Below, one piece after another: positions 47,801 to 60,246 of a stretch of 64,000 nucleotides of DNA (within the stretch, counting starts at the first letter, position 1; each line of letters begins with the position of its first letter). The stretch is taken from contig CM046304.1 of the NCBI GenBank assembly GCA_025267735.1, positions 27,965,381 through 28,029,380 on the forward strand. Reading direction: 5' to 3'. Origin of the DNA: Mactra quadrangularis (Eukaryota > Mollusca > Bivalvia > Venerida > Mactridae). The position numbers were made by a program, and so were the translations under genes. Below the pieces are notes generated by a model that made no database searches, was not told where the DNA came from, and saw nothing but the letters and a program-made list of their open reading frames with translations.

Positions 47801-49080
47801 CGCCGGAATGAAACAAAAATAAATTGGAGTTATACTTTAGTTTAAACATTTTATTTTCATATTCAGTTTGAATCTTCCTGAAGCAATGTGTACTTTTCAT
47901 GCTACATAGACATAAAAATGCACAAAATTCAGAATAACATATTGTCATAATACGGACTTTTTTACATAAAAAATTAATAGTGTGACCTTTAGTAACCCCT
48001 CAGCCTCAGTTTGGCAAAATTTTGCAATATTTGATTGTATATTGGCTGGGAAATGACGATTTATTACGACCCACCGTATCTAAAAATAGTCACGCCGGAA
48101 TGCCACACTGCGGTAGAAACAATCGTTCTTATGTTTTTTAATCCAAAGTATTTATTTTTCAATAGCATAACTGGTTACACAATTTGATCAATATTGAAGT
48201 AAGGGTTTTTTTTATTAATAAAACCACTCAGATGAATATTTTTTGCAATTATGTTGATTTTATAACAATTTTTCCATACACAGGTTTTGCTTTTGACAGA
48301 TATAATACGACGTTCTATAAATAGCTCTGACCTGGCTTATTACATAATCTAGCCTTTTTCAGATACGATTAAACAATTTTACACAGTAGCTGCATTAGTC
48401 AACAGATAGATATGCCTTCATGGACATTTTCTTGCTATTTAAGTCAATAGGAAATAATTTTCCAAATTACTTAGCTTGTACCATAGATTGCATGCACAAA
48501 ACAATTTTTTATATTATTTTGACAACTTTTTTGTGCATTCTTTTCATAGGATAAATATGAGTATGAAACGATTAAGTGAATATCAACATGAAATCACTGA
48601 ACATTACCCTTACAGATTACGAAACTATCGTCAAGTTTGGCATGCATCGATATAGTAGGGTATGGTAGGCAGTCTCGATGGCCTAGATTTTTTAAAAAGT
48701 TACCATAGAAGTTAATAGAACATCATCAATAGATTTCAATTAATTAGTAAATCTTGATAGTCTTCAAAAAAAAAAAGATAAGACCCTCTTCGAAAAAGGG
48801 ACCTCCTTCAAAATACCTCTGTCTTTTAATTACATTAAAAACAATTTGTTCTTCAATCATGAAAAAACTTAATTAAATAAGTGGATAAAGTAGGCTTTTT
48901 AGAGCCCAATGGGTTTCTTTAAAAACACACATTTATTATTTCATCCTGTGGTGTAAGTTCATTTGAACTGACAATGAACTACTGTTAATTAAGTTAAGCC
49001 ATATTTTAGCCACAGCTGGAAAATGTGCGGTTTCTATACATATAAGGCTACAATTTTAGTCACAAGTTTGATACACAGTG
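47800..49080. other. Gene-free stretch
   Basis: AT-rich sequence with homopolymer runs (poly-A at 48767-48776). Nothing else supported. Confidence 0.4.
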
Positions 49081-49250
49081 TAGCTCTAGAAGAAGCAGAA
49101 GTCCAGCAGTAGGACGCGTTTTTAGGGATTAAGAGGTCCTGGGTTCAAATCCCACTAGGGGCCCTGCTAATTTCCCTGAGCAAACATTTACCTGCGATTG
49201 CTTCCACCCAAGTATAAATGGGTACCTGCAAGGGTGGTATAATTGCATTG
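49081..49250 (+). repeat. tRNA-derived SINE
   Basis: A B box within GGTCCTGGGTTCAAATCCCA is followed by CTAGGGGCCCTG, a body with TTTACCTGCGATTGCTTCC and the tail motif TAAATGGGTACCTGCAAGGG. The body/tail pattern is one I recall from metazoan tRNA SINEs. A LINE fragment follows directly. Confidence 0.6.
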
Positions 49251-49670
49251 CACTAATTTGACGCTTGCAAATAACATGCTTGCATTCCTAAGGAGAAACA
49301 TCACCAGCTGTTATGGAGTATGCCGCAGCAATCTGGGACCCTACACCAGTACAAACTTCAACAAATTGGAAGCGGTCCAGAGGCAGACAGCACGATTTGT
49401 CATTGTGGACTACCAAAGGACAAGTAGTACCTGCCAGATGATAACATCACTTGGATAGCCATCACTACAACAGCCCAAAGCAGATGCCAAGCTTGTGCTT
49501 ATGTACAGAACTGTCTTCGCCTACTACCACCCTGCTGTTATGTCCACCAGAGGACCAACTATTTGGAACCTGTTACCATTATGCCGCACTGACACATACC
49601 TGCATTCCCACATCCCGTCATCGATCCGGCTGTGGAACAGACTGCGCAAAGTTATAGCCCGATTCTCCCT
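49243..49670 (+). pseudogene. LINE reverse-transcriptase C-terminal fragment
   Basis: From 49261 the frame reads LANNMLAFLRRNITSCYGVC, then LGPYTSTNFNKLEAVQRQTA and RFVIVDYQRTSSTCQMITSL. This is the thumb/C-terminal segment of CR1/Jockey-group LINEs (W-D-P-Y-T, KLE-x-VQRR-x-ARFV, Y-x-RTSS). After a stop at 49459 it resumes in frame 49495 with LMYRTVFAYYHPAVMSTRGP and a final HIPSSIRLWNRLRK. The second part is in a different frame, so at least one frameshift is present. No upstream RT core remains. Confidence 0.75.
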
Positions 49671-49859
49671 CCTTGGACAGCTTCATGGCGGTGCTGGGCT
49701 CTCTCCACTAGACCCACTACAATGTTTTTATCTACTTTTATCCCTGCACCGTTTTGGGCCTCACAGTCACTTTGTATATAGTCGCAAGCGTGTCGATGCT
49801 CCAGAGAGGGCCCTGCACTTGTATAGGAAGATGAAGGTCAAGTTTATGTAGGCCCTTGC

Positions 49860-50730
49860 TGAACTTTAAGCTAATTATCATATTCAATGGACTGTAAAAA
49901 AATCCTGATTGTTAAATCATAAAATTTATTCAGCAAATTGGAGTATGGACATTAGGGTGGAATTGATAAAAAGTAAATAACATTCTGCTGTTAATTCATT
50001 TTAAACTTACAGCATAATTTTAAACAACATTTTAAAGTCATATTCATGAAATCAACTAAATATAAATATAAATGGTAATATGAAAGTGATTAACTAATAA
50101 ACGAACAATAATAATAATAATAATAATCCATTTTTATTTTATTTTAATTGATTCAATTAATGTTATTGTACAAAGTTTTTCTGACTTGATGTGCTATACA
50201 TACGTATGAACTCTAAAGCATTATAAACAATACCACATGTGTTTATTTAGATACTAGGCTTATCAGATTGAATTGACAGATAAATAGTTCACCGCTGATA
50301 AATTGGCTGAAGTGGTCAGATAATGTTTCCTTAATGGTTCTGGACATAACGGTACCACCTTCCTCAGAGCGGAGGAGAATCTCTTCCTTATGTGTAGGAC
50401 AAAACCATACAAATCTCAGGAATACTCACCTATAAATTGAAAAAACATGTCGAACGATCTTTTTTAAACTATTTTTAAAGCATACACTATGATCCAGCAC
50501 AACAGGATAGAACCATGATGATAAATACGGCTAACAACATACACAATCTCTATGTAAACAATAGCTTGTCAGTAATTATCATATTATTCGGCTAGAATGC
50601 ACTTTACCGGTACGCGCCTACTGCGCATGCGTCATTTTACAAAATATCATAGACTCAATAGCGTGTTAATGCCTCATTCTATAAATAGAAGGTGAAAATA
50701 TCAGTCAGACCGTTTGTGTACAAAATGTTA
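49860..50730. other. Gene-free stretch
   Basis: Includes an (AAT)n microsatellite at about 50107-50128. No supported gene. Confidence 0.4.
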
Positions 50731-50734
50731 ATGC

Positions 50735-50800
50735 CCAATCTCTCATACAGAGTTGTCGATAGATCACTGTAAGGATCGACAACTCTGTATGAGAGATTGG
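50735..50800. repeat. Perfect 26-bp hairpin
   Basis: Arms 50735-50760 and 50775-50800 are exact inverted copies (CCAATCTCTCATACAGAG... and CTCTGTATGAGAGATTGG) around a 14-nt loop AGATCACTGTAAGG. A diverged relative lies near 7645-7700. Confidence 0.9.
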
Positions 50801-51837
50801 TTAATGCCTTGGATAATTAACATTGTAGTTCACGAACGATAACTCTGTGTTAATTTGTTATCTGTTTTGGAAATGGACAGGCAAGCTGGTAAATATTAAT
50901 TTACTTAAAACTTTGTTTGTTTAAAATGTTGATTTTTATATTGATAGCTCTACTTATGAATTTCTTATAAAATGTGGCTGTAATTTTTCTAATCATCATT
51001 GGATTTGGCATTTATTCCAAATTTGTAAATTTATTACACAGAAAATAACCATTTTTACTAACAATGCTACATGATTTTTTTTTAAATAAATATTTTTTAT
51101 AAAATTAATTGATTCATGGAAAGGTATAACACTTATAGTGTAAACCCAGCAATTTTAATAAATTTTATACAAAAAATATCAAATAGAAAATCAAAGCACT
51201 GGAGTGCAGGAGGAACGATGTCCTGAACTTATTTTTTGATTAAAGAATATATTATTATGTATATTATCTATAAAATAATGTATTAAGTATCAATTAACAG
51301 AATTTAACAAAAGGATAGCACTAGACTTCTCAAGTGGTTTGCTCATGGCAAGGTTTATCTTACTTTATCAAACAAAATAAACCAGTCAAAGAATTAATTT
51401 TCGTCAACACATTTTAGGGTCATGTACAGCAGCGATCTCACCAAACCAAAGATTATTCTGGACTATTTTCTTTAACCAAAAGGAGCTGACAACTTCTCAT
51501 TTTTAGTTATCAATGGGTATTTTTTAACGAGATCGTTAATATTTTCGTTAAAATTTTAAAGAGTAGGTGTGGAATGACAAGCTGATTTTTTTCACAAAAA
51601 CGTCGACTTTCTAACAATTCATTTAAGATTTTCCCCCAAGTACTAAGCTCTTTTGCATCAAGCTACATTCCCATTTTTGTTCACGAATTTTAAGTCAAAT
51701 TAACGTTTTGCACTTGCAATTTATTCACAATTAAAATTACTCTAAGAATCTTCTATTTCCTATAAATATTTGTTTAAAATTCCGTACACACTTATACATA
51801 TTTATTCCAAATTATAATCAAACTCTATAACTTAAAA

Positions 51838-52157
51838 TCGCTCAAGTAAACTATTAATGTGACACTTTGAAGACGACAACGTCATACCGCCGTATATTAA
51901 ACATCCGGTAAGTGTATTAGTCATATCCAAAATGGCGGGTGTAATAACAATTGGATAAGTCACGTCGGTAAATATTTGTTTATTTCGAGTAATAATGAAT
52001 TTAAACAAGTTTTTCGACGTTTAAAAGTTGAAGCATACGCATGTTATTTGACTTCCGTAACTCTAGCCAACCCTGTCAGGGTTGTCTACAGTTACGGAAC
52101 TTCCGTAACTCTAGAACCTTGGTCTAGAGTTACGGTACCGTAACTCAAGCCACTGCT
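51838..52157 (+). repeat. Left arm of a long inverted repeat
   Basis: Reverse complement of 58913-59237. Shared sequence includes TTTGAAGACGACAACGTCAT, CCAAAATGGCGGGTGTAATA (diverged) and a cluster of short inverted GAGTTACGG/CCGTAACTC units at the inner end. Confidence 0.85.
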
Positions 52158-52159
52158 TA

Positions 52160-53410
52160 ATATAATACGATCATTTAATATTGTTGATTACTATCGAATG
52201 ATGTAATTATGTTACGCATAGAACAGTCATTGTCAAAAACATCGTAGGCCCTTTTTACTCCAACAAGTAATCATTGCAGTTGTCACGGGTTGAGTTGTCT
52301 ACGGGTTGAGTTGTCCCGTCTCCATTGCAAAATTTATATGTCCTGAGAGTAACCTCCCTTTTCCTGAAGAGTTTCAAGAACGACAACACAAGCCAGCGTT
52401 GTGTTACATTTAAAATGAGTTTCACGATTGAACTACGCCTCTTTGACTATGTTAAAAATTGTTGAAGCGTGAAAAGAGTAATCTTATACTTTCTTGTTAC
52501 CATTGGAACGATGCTAAATTAGCATCGTTCCAAAAATGGTTTCATATTTTGCACATCAAGTAGTAAGACCTTTAAAACAGAATTGAAGAAAAATGTCCAA
52601 ATGTCAGCCCAATGTAATACTTCATCATCATCATCATTAGCTTAAGGTCTTCAGCGAACCCGTGTTTATACTGTCAATGCCGCATCTGACGAAAATCAAA
52701 ATGTTAAAAAGCGGCTTATAAAGTTTTGGAAGCCAGAACTACATCATCATCAGTTTCTTAAATCATGTTTATAAAAATAACACTTAAATGAACAAAATAA
52801 AATACAACTTACATATTGAAAGCAAGATTTTTAACCAAGTCAAGTGTATGAAACATATTATAATGAAAGTCTTTAGTGACGATTAGAACCAGGTTTGTTG
52901 TATATAGTTTTAGGTTACTATATTATAAGTTTAGCAACTATGTTGTTATATATAATGAAGTTAATTACTCTGTATATGTCTTATATATAAAGGAAGAACA
53001 AACCAATGTTAAATTAATAATTATATTAAGGCTTATGTTGTAGCTTAAAGACACAATACATAGTTCAGGTTAATTTATATATATGCAAAATAAACATTCA
53101 CATGCTTCATATAAATTTCATACACTTTACAAAAGACTTACAATCAACATATAACAACAACAATCATGTAATCAATATTACACAAACAATACAATACAAA
53201 TACAACAAATTATTTAAACCAGTTTAAATTATAACATGCAGCCAAACTAGGCCAAAACAAAGCAAAAGCAAAGCAAAGCAAATAAATGACAATGAACAAC
53301 ATATAACTATGGACAAATTGAAACGCAGTAAACAAAATTCAATAAAGCAACTAAATAATAAGCTTCAAATCTGAATAACATGAAAGCAACTGTAAGCCAT
53401 GGCTATATTA
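52160..53410. other. Gene-free stretch
   Basis: Contains repeated GGGTTGAGTTGTC (52287-52320; also in 4880-4920), a GGAACGATG-TAAATTAG-CATCGTTCC hairpin near 52506 shared with 10480, and AT-rich filler with AGCAAAGCAAA repeats near 53262. Confidence 0.4.
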
Positions 53411-53413
53411 CTT

Positions 53414-55727
53414 ATTCTAACATAGGCACGTGCGCTTTCACTCTTTATTTAATGTGACGTCATCTATGCTTTATTATTCAACAAAATATAGCTCGTGACG
53501 GCTGTTGAAATTTTACTCCCCACGTTAAATGAGCAAAGCCGAAAATAGCGCCCGAGTTTATAAGGGTTGACTTGAACAGAACCTTGGAACATGTCAGTAA
53601 ATGTAAAACATGTAATAACCTTCTTACTTGACCGAAAATGGTATAAACTGAGTTTAAAACGATTCTAGCATAAAAAGACCTACTTCAACTTGAAGTTCAA
53701 GATGTTTTTTAAGTCCCAGCATTTCCCGGTTCCGTTGTCTCATTTCATCCTGTCCTTTATCCGACGATCATGCCAGCCATTATACGAAAAATACAAAGAT
53801 TGACTATTTAATCAAAGCCAAACTGTGCATAGCATAATATAATGGAACTGGCTACGTGTATTCTTTCAAGCTCGTAATCATCCAAGCTGACACGAGCAGT
53901 GCTGATTTTCCGAAAATCTAACCTTCCTTGACACACGTTCATAAATCCAATTTATATCCAACCTTTTACAAATATCTCCATCAAACTGTCTGATAACACA
54001 CTCCTATTCAGTTAACATCCAATTATTTAAGCAGTATTTGCAATATTCCGCCGAAAACATCGAACTTAAATGCTTCATCATCGTGTGTATATAAAATGAC
54101 ACTCACTAAGGGCAAGGTCGAATGTTTATTTCACGGCGCTTATTTTAAAGAATGATGTTTTACACACAAATAAAACTATGACAATTCGTATTTAGTTTTG
54201 GGTTCATTTTTTTAAAATTAAGATTTGAATATTATTTGTTTGAAATTAGAATCAATTATCAATGAGATCTGTGTAAATAAAGGCTATTTTCGGCCTTTGC
54301 ACTGGGGGGCGGATTTCAACAGCATGGCGTTTCTGACCGTAAAAAATAGTTCTATAAAAATATCTTTTCTAAGGATGTATTTTGCGATGTTAGAATCGAA
54401 ATAACTTACAGTTGTCTATATTTTATTGTCTAATAAAACATAGGCACTCGTTTGATGCGCTAATTAAATCACTCGTGCTAAAGCACTCGTGATTTAATCA
54501 TACGCGCATCACAACTCGTGACTATGTTTTATTAGACAATAAAATATAGACAACTGTAAGTTATTTCTTAATTCTAACATAGGCACGTGCGCTTTCACTC
54601 TTTATTTAATGTGACGTCATCTATGCTTTATTATTCAACAAAATATAGCTCGTGACGGCTGTTGAAATTTTACTCCCCACGTTAAATGAGCAAAGCCGAA
54701 AATAGCGCCCGAGTTTATAAGGGTTGACTTTAACAGAACCTTGGAACATGTCAGTAAATGTAAAACATGTAATAACCTTCTTACTTGACCGAAAATGGTA
54801 TAAACTGAGTTTAAAACGATTCTAGCATAAAAAGACCTACTTCAACTTGAAGTTCAAGATGTTTTTTAAGTCCCAGCATTTCCCGGTTCCGTTGTCTCAT
54901 TTCATCCTGTCCTTTATCCGACGATCATGCCAGCCATTATACGAAAAATACAAAGATTGACTATTTAATCAAAGCCAAACTGTGCATAGCATAATATAAT
55001 GGAACTGGCTACGTGTATTCTTTCAAGCTCGTAATCATCCAAGCTGACACGAGCAGTGCTGATTTTCCGAAAATCTAACCTTCCTTGACACACGTTCATA
55101 AATCCAATTTATATCCAACCTTTTACAAATATCTCCATCAAACTGTCTGATAACACACTCCTATTCAGTTAACATCCAATTATTTAAGCAGTATTTGCAA
55201 TATTCCGCCGAAAACATCGAACTTAAATGCTTCATCATCGTGTGTATATAAAATGACACTCACTAAGGGCAAGGTCGAATGTTTATTTCACGGCGCTTTT
55301 TTTAAACAATGATGTTTTACACACAAATAAAACTATGACAATTCGTATTTAGTTTTGGGTTCATTTTTTTAAAATTAAGATTTGAATATTATTTGTTTGA
55401 AATTAGAATCAATTATCAATGAGATCTGTGTAAATAAAGGCTATTTTCGGCCTTTGCACTGGGGGGCGGATTTCAACAGCATGGCGTTTCTGACAGTAAA
55501 AAATAGTTCTATAAAAATATCTTTTCTAAGGATGTATTTTGCGATGTTAGAATCGAAATAACTTACAGTTGTCTATATTTTATTGTCTAATAAAACATAG
55601 GCACTCGTTTGATGCGCTAATTAAATCACTCGTGCTAAAGCACTCGTGATTTAATCATACGCGCATCACAACTCGTGACTATGTTTTATTAGACAATAAA
55701 ATATAGACAACTGTAAGTTATTTCTTA
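53414..55727. repeat. Two tandem 1157-bp units
   Basis: ATTCTAACATAGGCACGTGC begins at 53414 and again 1157 bp later at 54571. The two units differ at only a few positions by eye (for example GACTTGAACAG against GACTTTAACAG, CTGACCGTAAA against CTGACAGTAAA). Each ends in a palindrome with arms of about 80 bp. Confidence 0.95.
54390..54577. repeat. Large palindrome in tandem unit 1
   Basis: GAAATAACTTACAGTTGTCT...AATAAAACATAG is inverted as CTATGTTTTATT...AGACAACTGTAAGTTATTTC. The centre is TCACTCGTGCTAAAGCACTC. Arms are about 80 bp with few mismatches. Confidence 0.9.
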
Positions 55728-55731
55728 ATTC
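55547..55731. repeat. Large palindrome in tandem unit 2
   Basis: Same sequence as 54390-54577; both copies appear identical by eye across the arms. Confidence 0.9.
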
Positions 55732-55734
55732 AAT

Positions 55735-56595
55735 GTTACCTTAAATTTCTTCTTACTGAGATGTATCAATCTGTTGTAATAAACAAAATAAAACTTTATA
55801 ACAATTAGTATATAAGGCCACAACAAATTGATCATATGTTCTATGGATTCACTTGCACCTTAATTTTGACGGTTTTTTATAAAAAAATATTTTTATTTCC
55901 TCGCTTGCTCATAAAAATTTGGTCAAACTGCTATCAATCTGATTAAAACCCGATCTAAAATTTTACCGCTCGCATACTCGCTAATTTAGATCTGGCCTTT
56001 TCCAAACGAAGGTCACGTTCAGGTGACAATTTCTCATCATAATATTCATGACGAAATTGTTATGGTACGTAACTTGTTTACATCGTCTACGTCACGCAAT
56101 TTGAAATGAGCCACCCAATCGCAGACTGTGAATAATACCGCTGTTAAATTTGCATGCAAACCTTGGTCTAAAAATAGAAATTACGAAATCAAAATGTGAT
56201 TAATAGTGTTTTCGTCTAGATGAAAGCTACGCATTGATTGGTCGACACAAAGTTCATCTCGACGTGACCTTGCATTGACTAAGTAGAGATCCAGTACGAC
56301 AACGCGAGTAGAACAGGATCTCTGTTTACGGAGATTGAACTGCTATATAAAGCAAGTGAATAAAGACTTTTTTGTATTTTTTGTCTTCGCTCGCTCGCCC
56401 CATTTTTTCCCAGAAAAATCCGTAGAACATATGACCAACTTGTTGTGGCCTAACATGCTGAAGAAAATCAATTGACCAAGATTCATTATATTCTATTAGT
56501 GTAAAAAACTAAGGGAAGTAACTACAATAAATACATGATAAATTTTATTGCAGTTGTCTCCCTTATAACTATTCAATTTTTTAAAGTTGAAATAA
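55735..56595. other. Gene-free stretch
   Basis: Mixed composition with several restriction-site-like CGTC/TACGTC motifs and no sustained frame. Confidence 0.35.
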
Positions 56596-56598
56596 CTT

Positions 56599-57099
56599 TT
56601 AAAAGAAATGACCCAGTCTATTACTGCCTTCCAAATTCAAATGTAACCCTCATCTAGTCTAGCAAATAAATAAGTTTTCGGCTCCCCTTTGAAACAGAAT
56701 GACCTGTAAGTTTTGATGAATAAGAAATTTAAATCTTTGGCCAAATGTTTTTCCAACATTGCATTTACTTGATGTATCATAGACTTAGTCTTTGTATGAT
56801 CAACTGGACGAGGGAGCACAGAAGAAATAATAACTTTAATGTCTCTTTTCTTCTTTCTTATGGATGACACTAAGTTTGTAAACTCTCCAATTATACGTTC
56901 CACACTATTGTCATTTGCAATATTGTTTGTACCAACATGAACAATATCCACTTCCTGATTACTAAAATTCACGAAGTTTTACTAATGTTCCATGTCAGTT
57001 TACTAATTGTGGCACCTGGGAACGATTTTATTATAACTCCCTCTATCCTTGGTACATTTTTTATTATAGAATCACCAATGATAATAACTTTTTTCACCT
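56599..57099 (-). pseudogene. SGNH-hydrolase-like exon with two frameshifts
   Basis: On the minus strand, acceptor TTATTTTGCAG leads into VKKVIIIGDSIIKNVPRIEG, which has the block I GDS of SGNH esterases. A frameshift near 56975 passes to VDIVHVGTNNIANDNSVERI, with the block III G-T-N-x-I, then RDIKVIISSVLPRPVDHTKT. A second frameshift near 56640 restores the H of the terminal D-x-x-H block (D-E-G, then HLNLEGSNRLGHFF) before TAA at 56599. Ser, Asn, Asp and His of the family are all traceable, but in three frames. SGNH esterases occur in ORF1 of CR1-group LINEs and as stand-alone invertebrate genes; the origin here is not clear. Inactive as read. Confidence 0.75.
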
Positions 57100-57169
57100 C
57101 TGCAAAATAATGAAATATATATTTATAAAACATACATACAAGTTACATATTTTTGGTTATACCTATAAA

Positions 57170-58747
57170 CCCAGCAGGCAAACCGACGTTGAAACAACGT
57201 TGTTTCAACGTTGCACCACAACGTTGTTTTTGTGTTGGATTTATTTTAGGATTTGAAAGTTGTGCCAACGTTGAAATATCAACGTTGATTCAACGTTGTG
57301 TTCAACGTTGATACAAGATTAATTCAACGTTACTTCAACGCTCATTAGGTTGGTTGATGGTTGAAATCTGGTTGATAATTGGTTGTTATTAGGGTGATTT
57401 ATAGTCGATTTCATGTTGATCTAAGGTTGGTTTTAGTTGAACTATAGTTGAAGGTGGTTGAATATAAGCTGTATTTAGCCCTTTTTCAGAGTTTGATCTA
57501 GATATATATTTGATCTAGATATCTGCCGACTGAAAAACTGTATAACAAGGACAAATAAAAAACATGAGAAAAGATCCAATAATTTTACAATTTAATTACT
57601 ATGTCAATGATAATGGGTCATTAACCCATACAAATAAGCAAACACTTAACTAAAAACTGTATAAAACTATAAGTAACAAATATTCAGCTTGGTCTCTTCT
57701 GCCCCTACCTCCAGACCTTTCTGGGGCATATTTTAAAAACTTCATTATGGTTCCATTGACTTTGCACTTCGTGGCTCCCTAGTGATTCTGTAAAACTGAC
57801 TCTGAAATCAAAAATATGAATCATAAGAATACAAAAAGAACTGCTGCAGTTTGATTTTCTTCACTCTGAGCTCTTAATATTTGGACACAAAACAGCGATC
57901 ACTTCATTTTAATTACACACTAACAGTCTGTTCTACAAAATACGCCAAGGTTAAATCGGCATGGGGTCGAATCGTCTCCGTGCAAATTGGCCTATTGGGT
58001 CGAATGACATCGGGACGAAACGTCTGAAACCCACCTACTTGAAGTTTACATTATACAATGGATAAGTTTCTGTTAATTTTTCAACAAACAGAATTCGGAC
58101 ATAATTTTTAAACACAGAATGCATTTAATAGAATGTTATTTGCAGGCGTAAGACAAAGAAAATAGAATATTTGATTTGAATAATGGCGCCGACAAGGTTT
58201 TCTTGAACACACACATAATTTTCAACTCTTAAACCAGTCGTTGGTGAAAAACACAAATGATATCTATAAACAGAACAATGACAAGTATAGTATGTTAGTA
58301 TAATATCGTTGTACATACCTTCAAACTAATGTTTTCTAGACTAGATCTTCGTCAGCGCTTTAGAAAGTCGAGGTCAGCACTGTGCGTTTCTGAATGCGTC
58401 ACGCACGCATGCGCAGTTTCTAAACGCGCGAAAAGCACTTTCTAGAATGTTCGTTAGAGAATATTCAAAATAGTGAGAGAGTAACAGTTTCTATATTTCA
58501 TAGTCAATAGAAAATATTTTGGGCATACTTTAAGTGAAGATAATATACCATCTAAATAATCGCAATATTATAAAAAAAATATAAAAGCAATTTAAAATAT
58601 ACTACAACCATTATCAACGTTGTTTCAACGTCGGTTATCAACATCCGATGATAAAATATTTATTTGTGGTTTAAAATTGGTTGATCAACGTACTGTCTCA
58701 TTTTCAACGTTGTAACAACGTTGAAGCAACGTCGTGTGCCTGCTGGG
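57170..58747. mobile_element. DNA element with CAACGTTG palindrome clusters
   Basis: Ends CCCAGCAGGCA and TGCCTGCTGGG are inverted copies. Inside both ends lie many copies of the palindrome core CAACGTTG (for example TTGAAACAACGTTGTTTCAA at 57187), spaced by degenerate GGTTGA motifs. About 1.58 kb with no transposase. The superfamily is not assignable by eye and no clear target duplication was seen. Confidence 0.8.
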
Positions 58748-58912
58748 AAGCTTACTAAAACCTGAAGGAAAAATAGGATACAAATCTAAACGTGTGATGC
58801 ATTAATCATAATAATATTTGATGTGTTACCTTCCAAAGGCTAATAGTTAATCCAATGAGTCACCACATCCCATTGAAAATCAACAATCTCTCTGTTAGGA
58901 CAAGATTTAACC

Positions 58913-59237
58913 AAGGCAGTGGCTAGAGTTACGGTACCGTAACTCTAGACCCAGGTTCTAGAGTTACGGAAGTTCTGTAACTGTAGACAACCCTGCTAGG
59001 GTTGGCTAGAGTTACGGAAGTCAAATAACATGCGTATTTTCAACTTTTTAACATCAAAAAACTTGTTTATATTCATTATCACTCGAAATTAACAAATATA
59101 TACCGACATGACTTATTCAATTGTTATTACACCCGTCATTTTGGATATGATTAATAAACTTACCGGATGTTTAACATACGGCGATATGACGTTGTCGTCT
59201 TCAAACTGTCACACACTTAGTTTACTTTTCAAGAGCG
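58913..59237 (-). repeat. Right arm of the long inverted repeat
   Basis: Inverted partner of 51838-52157; same inner GAGTTACGG cluster and outer CGTTGTCGTCTTCAAACTGT. Confidence 0.85.
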
Positions 59238-60007
59238 TAATGAAGGCAGACATCCAGTTGAAATAAATACTGAAACAAAGAACTTGGATTGTCACTGATG
59301 AGTCCGTATTCTAATGTGCCAAGCTTTATAAAAGTCTTATAACCGAAGAGGATTATACGCGTAAACACCTTATAATATAATGAATTAATAAATCGTGAAG
59401 TTGATTAAAAATATGAATATAAACATCCACATATGCCTTTTTATTTTGGATTTTACAGAAGAATCGGATCAAAAGACATGCAAAATGAATATCTTAGTTA
59501 TCAATTGCAGTCTTCAAGACAAAATTTATAATTCAGTCATTCAGACATTCAGTTATGCAAAATGATTTTTACTGGACCGAATTAAGGTCTAATTATGCTG
59601 TCCATTTTAAGGATTCAGCAAAATTACTAAAAACAAAGAAGCAATATACATGAATGCGGATAAAATATCTTAGGTAAACTGATTTTCACGATGTATTACG
59701 TTTGTTTTATTCGTTCATTAAATTTATTATTGATTGAAATAATAGTGGCTGTAAAAAGTATGTGAACCATTAGAGAATTCATATTCTAAAAGTCAATGGA
59801 CCGACGGCAATTTTGGTGGACTCCGTCCCAAGGGTCCCTGCTCCACTAGCTAAATTCGGAGACTGCTATTGGCATGCCTGAAACAGTTCAGTGCGATTTT
59901 TTGGCCTAGTGTTACGAGTATTCTAAGTAGTAAATTATATAACGTGACATATCTGTCATTCTTTATACAGACATGTGAACTAGAATACACGGTTTAACTA
60001 TGCACCT

Positions 60008-60246
60008 ATACCTTTCTCAACTGTTAAAGCTTGAATAATTTCACTGTGACTGAATGCATTGTTTTTGTACTTGCGGCCTAATTGTTATTAAACATATATT
60101 GACTAAAACATATCATACGACATAAACAGCTTTACTCGACCATAAAACACACTTTCGGAATCTCATGGATGTATTACAACAATGTTTTAATAAACGCATT
60201 CACCGTGAAATTATTCATGTTTTGACAGTTGAGAAAAAAACGAACA
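60008..60246. mobile_element. MITE family M, copy 5
   Basis: CCTTTCTCAACTGTTAAAGC at the left and GTTTTGACAGTTGAGAAAAA at the right; body as in copies 1 and 3. It interrupts the Y2 paralog relative to Y1 (site near 13565). Confidence 0.85.
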
